A DNA stretch of 9,299 bases from Polaromonas sp. Lineage in GTDB: Bacteria; Pseudomonadota; Gammaproteobacteria; Burkholderiales; Burkholderiaceae_C. This document shows, piece by piece, positions 6,785 through 9,299 of the stretch. The DNA lies in assembly GCA_025362825.1 (NCBI GenBank), contig JANYFF010000543.1:1-9299 (forward strand), read 5' to 3'. Numbering within the stretch: the first letter of the stretch is position 1; each line of letters starts with the position of its first letter. The notes below the pieces were generated by a model that was not told the origin of the DNA, did not search any database, and worked only from the letters and a program-made list of their open reading frames with translations. The position numbers and the translations under genes were made by a program.

Positions 6785-7432
6785 ATGAAGAAACTCAACA
6801 AAGTGGCAATGTTGTTTGCTTCCGCAGCGCTTGCTACCGCCGCTGGTGCACAAACTGTCGACAACTGGAAAAATGGTACAAACCAGCTGATCTGGAAAAA
6901 CTCTACGAATCTTTGCTGGCGTGATGCCAACTGGACGCCAGCAACCGCTGCACCAGAGTGCGACGGTGCCATTCAGCCAAAAATGGCTGAGCCAGCACCA
7001 GCGCCTAAGGCAGTCGAAATTCCACCTCCTGTGGTTGTTGCTCCTCCGCCTCCTCCAGCTCCACCACCAACCGTGGCGACGAAAGTCACCTACGCTGCTG
7101 ACGCCTTCTTTGATTTTAACAAGTCTGTCATCAAGCCAGAAGGCAAAGCCAAGCTGGACGATCTGGTTGGCAAGATCAAGGGCATCAATCTGGAAGTCAT
7201 TATCGCTGTTGGTCACACCGACTCTGTTGGTAGCGATGCATACAACCAGAAATTGTCGGTTCGCCGTTCAGAAGCCGTGAAGGCCTATCTGGTGTCCAAG
7301 GGCATCGAGAAAAACCGCGTTTACACCGAAGGCAAAGGCGAGAAACAGCCAGTTGCTGACAACAAGACCGCCGAAGGCCGTGCGAAAAATCGTCGCGTGG
7401 AAATCGAAGTCGTTGGTACCCGCGCCAACTAA
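6785..7432 (+). CDS. ompA: OmpA-family peptidoglycan-binding protein
   Basis: The 215-residue product is exported by a Sec signal peptide ending near AGA (20-22). The short mature N-terminus (23-65) is rich in Trp and Asn, with a near-tandem WKNGTN/WKNSTN pair (28-33, 37-42) and two cysteines (C44, C59) that could form a disulfide. A Pro/Ala/Val linker (about 66-98) leads to the OmpA C-terminal domain (about 100-212): FFDFNKSVIKPEG (108-120), GHTDSVGSDAYN (143-154), LSVRRSEAV (157-165) and GRAKNRRVEI (198-207). D146 and R161 occupy the positions that grip diaminopimelate in this fold. There is no room for an eight-stranded barrel, so outer-membrane insertion is doubtful; it should tether to peptidoglycan in the periplasm. 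A strong Shine-Dalgarno GAGGAGA lies 3 nt before the ATG, and a structured leader and a private terminator suggest high expression as a single-gene unit. Confidence 0.93.
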   Translation: MKKLNKVAMLFASAALATAAGAQTVDNWKNGTNQLIWKNSTNLCWRDANWTPATAAPECDGAIQPKMAEPAPAPKAVEIPPPVVVAPPPPPAPPPTVATKVTYAADAFFDFNKSVIKPEGKAKLDDLVGKIKGINLEVIIAVGHTDSVGSDAYNQKLSVRRSEAVKAYLVSKGIEKNRVYTEGKGEKQPVADNKTAEGRAKNRRVEIEVVGTRAN

Positions 7433-7452
7433 TATTCCTTCTGGAATTATGC

Positions 7453-7480
7453 AAAAACCGCGCTTAGGCGCGGTTTTTTT
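7453..7480 (+). terminator. intrinsic terminator after ompA
   Basis: The stem CCGCGC (7458-7463) pairs with GCGCGG (7468-7473) around TTAG. Five A precede it and seven T follow (7474-7480). This is a textbook Rho-independent terminator, 20 nt past the ompA stop. Confidence 0.95.
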
Positions 7481-7488
7481 ACGCCCAC

Positions 7489-7494
7489 CATAAT
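7489..7494 (+). promoter_or_regulatory. candidate -10 element placing ubiG transcription start at its ATG
   Basis: CATAAT matches five of six consensus -10 bases and ends 6 nt before the ubiG ATG, so a start 7 nt downstream would fall on the A of the ATG and give a leaderless mRNA. The -35 position falls inside the terminator stem and does not resemble TTGACA, so this is weak. Confidence 0.3.
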
Positions 7495-7500
7495 CACCTC

Positions 7501-8208
7501 ATGCACAACACCGATAACTTCGATCCTGCCGAACTCGAAAAATTTTCAGCGCTGGCGCATCGCTGGTGGGATACCGAAAGCGAGTTTCGCCCCCTGCACC
7601 AGATCAATCCGCTGCGGTTGGAGTGGATTGAAAACCTGGCGCCCCTGAAAGGTCAGCGCGTGCTGGATGTCGGTTGTGGCGGCGGCATTCTTGCTGATGC
7701 GATGGCGCGCAAGGGCGCTAGCGTGCTGGGCATTGACCTGGCAACCAAGGCGTTAAAGGTGGCGCAGCTGCATGCACTTGAAGCCCAAACCAGCGGCGTC
7801 CAATACCAGGAAATAAGCGCAGAAGCGCTTGCCAGCGAACAGCCGCAAAGTTTTGACGTAGTGACCTGCATGGAAATGCTTGAGCACGTTCCCGACCCGT
7901 CATCCATCGTGAAAGCCTGCGCGACGCTCGTCAAGCCTGGGGGGCATGTGTTTTTTTCGACCATTAACCGCAACGCCAAGGCTTTCCTGTTTGCGATTGT
8001 CGGGGCTGAATACGTGCTGAATTTGCTGCCCCGCGGTACGCATGAATACGACAAGCTTGTCAAGCCAAGCGAGCTGGACGGCTATTGCAGGACCAGCGGA
8101 CTGACATTGCAGCAGACCAGAGGCATGCAATACAACCCACTGACACGTCACTACTGGCTTGATGCCAATACCAGCGTCAACTACATGTTCGCGACTACCA
8201 AAGACTGA
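7501..8208 (+). CDS. ubiG: bifunctional ubiquinone O-methyltransferase UbiG
   Basis: UbiG carries out both SAM-dependent O-methylations of ubiquinone synthesis, on the polyprenyl-dihydroxyphenyl intermediate and on the last demethylubiquinol step, at the inner face of the membrane. The 235-residue protein fits the family length. The N-terminus has FSALAHRWWD (15-24) and HQINPLRLEW (33-42), specific to UbiG. SAM-binding motif I is VLDVGCGGG (54-62), followed by GIDL (77-80) and CMEMLEHVPDP (123-133). A hydrophobic segment around 160-178, followed by TEY-like residues and KLVKPSEL (185-192), corresponds to the membrane-associating insertion of UbiG. There is no Shine-Dalgarno sequence before the ATG, and the ompA terminator ends only 20 nt upstream, so its promoter and translation start mode are unclear. 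The HAD phosphatase follows after 14-29 nt, probably co-transcribed. Confidence 0.96.
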   Translation: MHNTDNFDPAELEKFSALAHRWWDTESEFRPLHQINPLRLEWIENLAPLKGQRVLDVGCGGGILADAMARKGASVLGIDLATKALKVAQLHALEAQTSGVQYQEISAEALASEQPQSFDVVTCMEMLEHVPDPSSIVKACATLVKPGGHVFFSTINRNAKAFLFAIVGAEYVLNLLPRGTHEYDKLVKPSELDGYCRTSGLTLQQTRGMQYNPLTRHYWLDANTSVNYMFATTKD

Positions 8209-8237
8209 CTGCCGATTTTTACGTGGACACCCCCCGC

Positions 8238-8903
8238 ATGTTTAAAAACATAGATGCCGTGTTGTTCGATCTCGACGGCACGCTGATTGACAGTGCCCCC
8301 GACCTTGGCGCTGCTGCTGACAAGATGCGTGTAGACAGGGGTCTGCCATCGCTGCCCACGGCTGCGTATCGACCCATGGCAGGCGCAGGTGCGCGCGGGA
8401 TGCTCGGGATTGCCTTTGGGATCACGCCGGATGATCCCGAATATGAGGCATTGAAGGAAGAGTTTTTTCGCAACTATGAAGCCTGCATGACCGAGCGCAC
8501 CTTCGCATTTGACGGTGTGGCGGAGTTGATTGCAGGTATTGGCGGCGGCGGCCTCAAGTGGGGTGTGGTAACCAACAAATCCGAACGATTCACGCTGCCT
8601 CTCACGCGGGCTATGCCACTCTTCAACACCGCCGGTACGATCATCAGTGGCGACACCACACCGCATGCCAAGCCGCATCCGGCGCCGCTGCTGGAGGCCG
8701 CGCGCCAGCTGGGTCTCGCGCCCGAACGCTGTATTTATGTTGGCGATGACGAGCGTGACATTGTTGCCGGGCGCGCAGCGGGCATGCCCACAGTGGTGGC
8801 TGCCTATGGTTATCTTGGCGCCACAAAGGACACGGACGGCTGGAATGCCCACGCCACGATCATTTCACCGGGTGAACTCTTGAATTTCCTGCCGATGGCT
8901 TAA
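8238..8903 (+). CDS. mupP: HAD phosphatase, probably MurNAc-6-phosphate phosphatase MupP (usually annotated phosphoglycolate phosphatase Gph)
   Basis: This is a cytoplasmic HAD-superfamily phosphatase. Counting from GTG 8223, motif I is FDLDGTLIDS (15-24, nucleophile D16 and acid/base D18), motif II VTNKS (116-120), motif III KPHP (150-153) and motif IV YVGDDERDI (172-180). A helical cap lies between motifs I and II. By motifs alone it is a Gph-type enzyme. However, the adjacency to ubiG and the stretches MRVDRGLP (35-42), GARGML (56-61), DPEYEALKEEF (71-81) and the late DGWNAHATII (205-214) are what I recall of Pseudomonas MupP, which removes phosphate from MurNAc-6-P in the AmgK-MurU peptidoglycan recycling route. 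I give start ATG 8238 (221 residues) because only a short lead before the LFD motif is usual; GTG 8223 (226 residues) is possible. Neither start has a clear Shine-Dalgarno sequence. Phosphatase: very sure; MupP over Gph: about 60 percent. Confidence 0.85.
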   Translation: MFKNIDAVLFDLDGTLIDSAPDLGAAADKMRVDRGLPSLPTAAYRPMAGAGARGMLGIAFGITPDDPEYEALKEEFFRNYEACMTERTFAFDGVAELIAGIGGGGLKWGVVTNKSERFTLPLTRAMPLFNTAGTIISGDTTPHAKPHPAPLLEAARQLGLAPERCIYVGDDERDIVAGRAAGMPTVVAAYGYLGATKDTDGWNAHATIISPGELLNFLPMA

Positions 8904-8906
8904 ACT
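8880..8906 (+). promoter_or_regulatory. candidate ssrA promoter inside the 3' end of the phosphatase gene
   Basis: TTGAAT (8880-8885) and TAAACT (8901-8906) each match four of six consensus bases, but the 15-bp spacer is short. The -10 overlaps the TAA stop of the phosphatase gene, and transcription would begin at about 8913-8915, right at the mature tmRNA 5' end. Read-through from ubiG-mupP followed by RNase P cleavage is the alternative. Confidence 0.35.
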
Positions 8907-8914
8907 ACCGGTCT

Positions 8915-9299
8915 GGGGCTGCATTGGTTTCGACGTGGGTTCGGACGCGGTGTGGTGCATGTCGAGCTGAGTGTGCTCGTAAAACTGATTCAAACAAACT
9001 AACTGCAAACGACGAACGTTTCGCACTCGCTGCTTAATTGCCAGTGAGCTTTACAACAGCAGGCCGATGGGCTGGGCAAGGGGTCTTTAGCGCAAGTTAA
9101 GGGCTCCCGGCTGTAAAGATAATTTTATCGGCTGGCTCCGGGCTGGGTACCTTAACCCGGGGCAAGAAAATAGGGTGCTGGCGTCCTGTGTAGCGTGCGA
9201 CTGCGCGACACAGGTGGCGAGACTTAAATCAGACCGCTAAACATGTAGATCTGCCCGAACAAGGCTTGCGGACGGGGGTTCAAATCCCCCCAGCTCCAC
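8915..9299 (+). ncRNA. ssrA: transfer-messenger RNA (tmRNA), last two bases outside the window
   Basis: tmRNA, with SmpB, frees ribosomes stalled on broken mRNAs and tags the nascent protein for proteolysis. The 5' end GGGGCTG (8915-8921) pairs with CAGCTCC (9291-9297) to form a 7-bp acceptor stem; the third pair is G-U, the alanine identity element of AlaRS. A9298 is the discriminator, and C9299 starts the CCA, whose last two bases fall outside. The T arm is GGGGG-TTCAAAT-CCCCC (9274-9290). Near the 5' end, TTGGTTTCGACG (8924-8935) is the conserved D-loop region. The tag frame is at 9005-9037. With CA added the mature RNA would be 387 nt. The sequence between tag and tRNA-like end is rich in short complementary G/C tracts, consistent with the usual pseudoknots, which I have not folded. 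Confidence 0.98.
9005..9037 (+). other. tmRNA tag-peptide reading frame (ANDERFALAA)
   Basis: The resume codon GCA at 9005 is followed by codons for N-D-E-R-F-A-L-A-A and a TAA stop at 9035-9037. The ALAA end is the ClpXP-type degron. The preceding AACT resembles the bases just before the E. coli resume codon. The ERF core is typical of betaproteobacteria. Confidence 0.97.

Noticed and set aside
6629..7216. A 195-codon minus-strand open frame spanning the ompA promoter and the ompA 5' half
   Set aside because: It overlaps the ompA leader hairpins and the signal-peptide region in antisense; its Trp/Arg-rich translation looks like noise.
179..7722. Several GCTAGC sites (near 178, 468, 3473 and 7717)
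   Set aside because: Four copies in 9.3 kb are only mildly above chance, and most sit in Ala-Ser or similar codons with no shared flank; only the copy at 468 has extra structure.
8181..8852. A 223-codon open frame on the minus strand opposite the HAD phosphatase gene
   Set aside because: It is fully antisense to a gene with clear HAD motifs, has no recognisable domain, and long antisense frames are expected in GC-rich codon usage.
1..9299. A novel defence, mobile or biosynthetic system
   Set aside because: Every gene longer than 200 codons matches a core family, no intergenic stretch exceeds about 260 nt, and no direct repeat array, transposase or integrase motif is present.

Overview
This window looks like core chromosome from a betaproteobacterium of the order Burkholderiales, most likely the family Comamonadaceae or a close relative. 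Three things point there. The tmRNA encodes the degradation tag ANDERFALAA, typical of betaproteobacteria. The OmpA-family protein has a short, tryptophan-rich N-terminus of the Comamonadaceae kind. The gene order, with gyrA followed by pheA, tyrA and aroA and with ubiG and a HAD phosphatase nearby, resembles the arrangement I recall in Burkholderiales and Pseudomonas. No genus is claimed. I see no mobile element, CRISPR array, phage gene or defence system; this is a housekeeping region.

Minus-strand block (positions 6527 down to 1): gyrA, a small exported DUF2059 protein, pheA (chorismate mutase/prephenate dehydratase), tyrA (prephenate dehydrogenase) and aroA (EPSP synthase, cut by the left edge). 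Spacing is tight: two ATGA stop/start overlaps, then gaps of 54 and 8 nt. This is almost certainly one operon. It joins DNA gyrase to the end of the shikimate pathway (aroA makes EPSP) and to the first steps from chorismate to phenylalanine and tyrosine. serC and hisC, which sit in this cluster in Pseudomonas and Burkholderia, are absent here.

Divergent intergenic region (6528-6784): this holds the control regions of gyrA (leftward) and ompA (rightward). The ompA side has a plausible promoter followed exactly by a 13-bp stem-loop at the expected 5' end of the mRNA, then a second small hairpin and a good ribosome binding site. The layout resembles the mRNA-stabilising leader of E. coli ompA.

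Plus-strand block (6785 to 9299): ompA with its own intrinsic terminator; ubiG (ubiquinone O-methyltransferase), which starts only 20 nt after that terminator and may be leaderless; a HAD phosphatase usually named Gph but more likely MupP (MurNAc-6-phosphate phosphatase of peptidoglycan recycling); and ssrA (tmRNA), which begins 11 nt after the phosphatase stop and lacks only the last two bases of its CCA end within the window.
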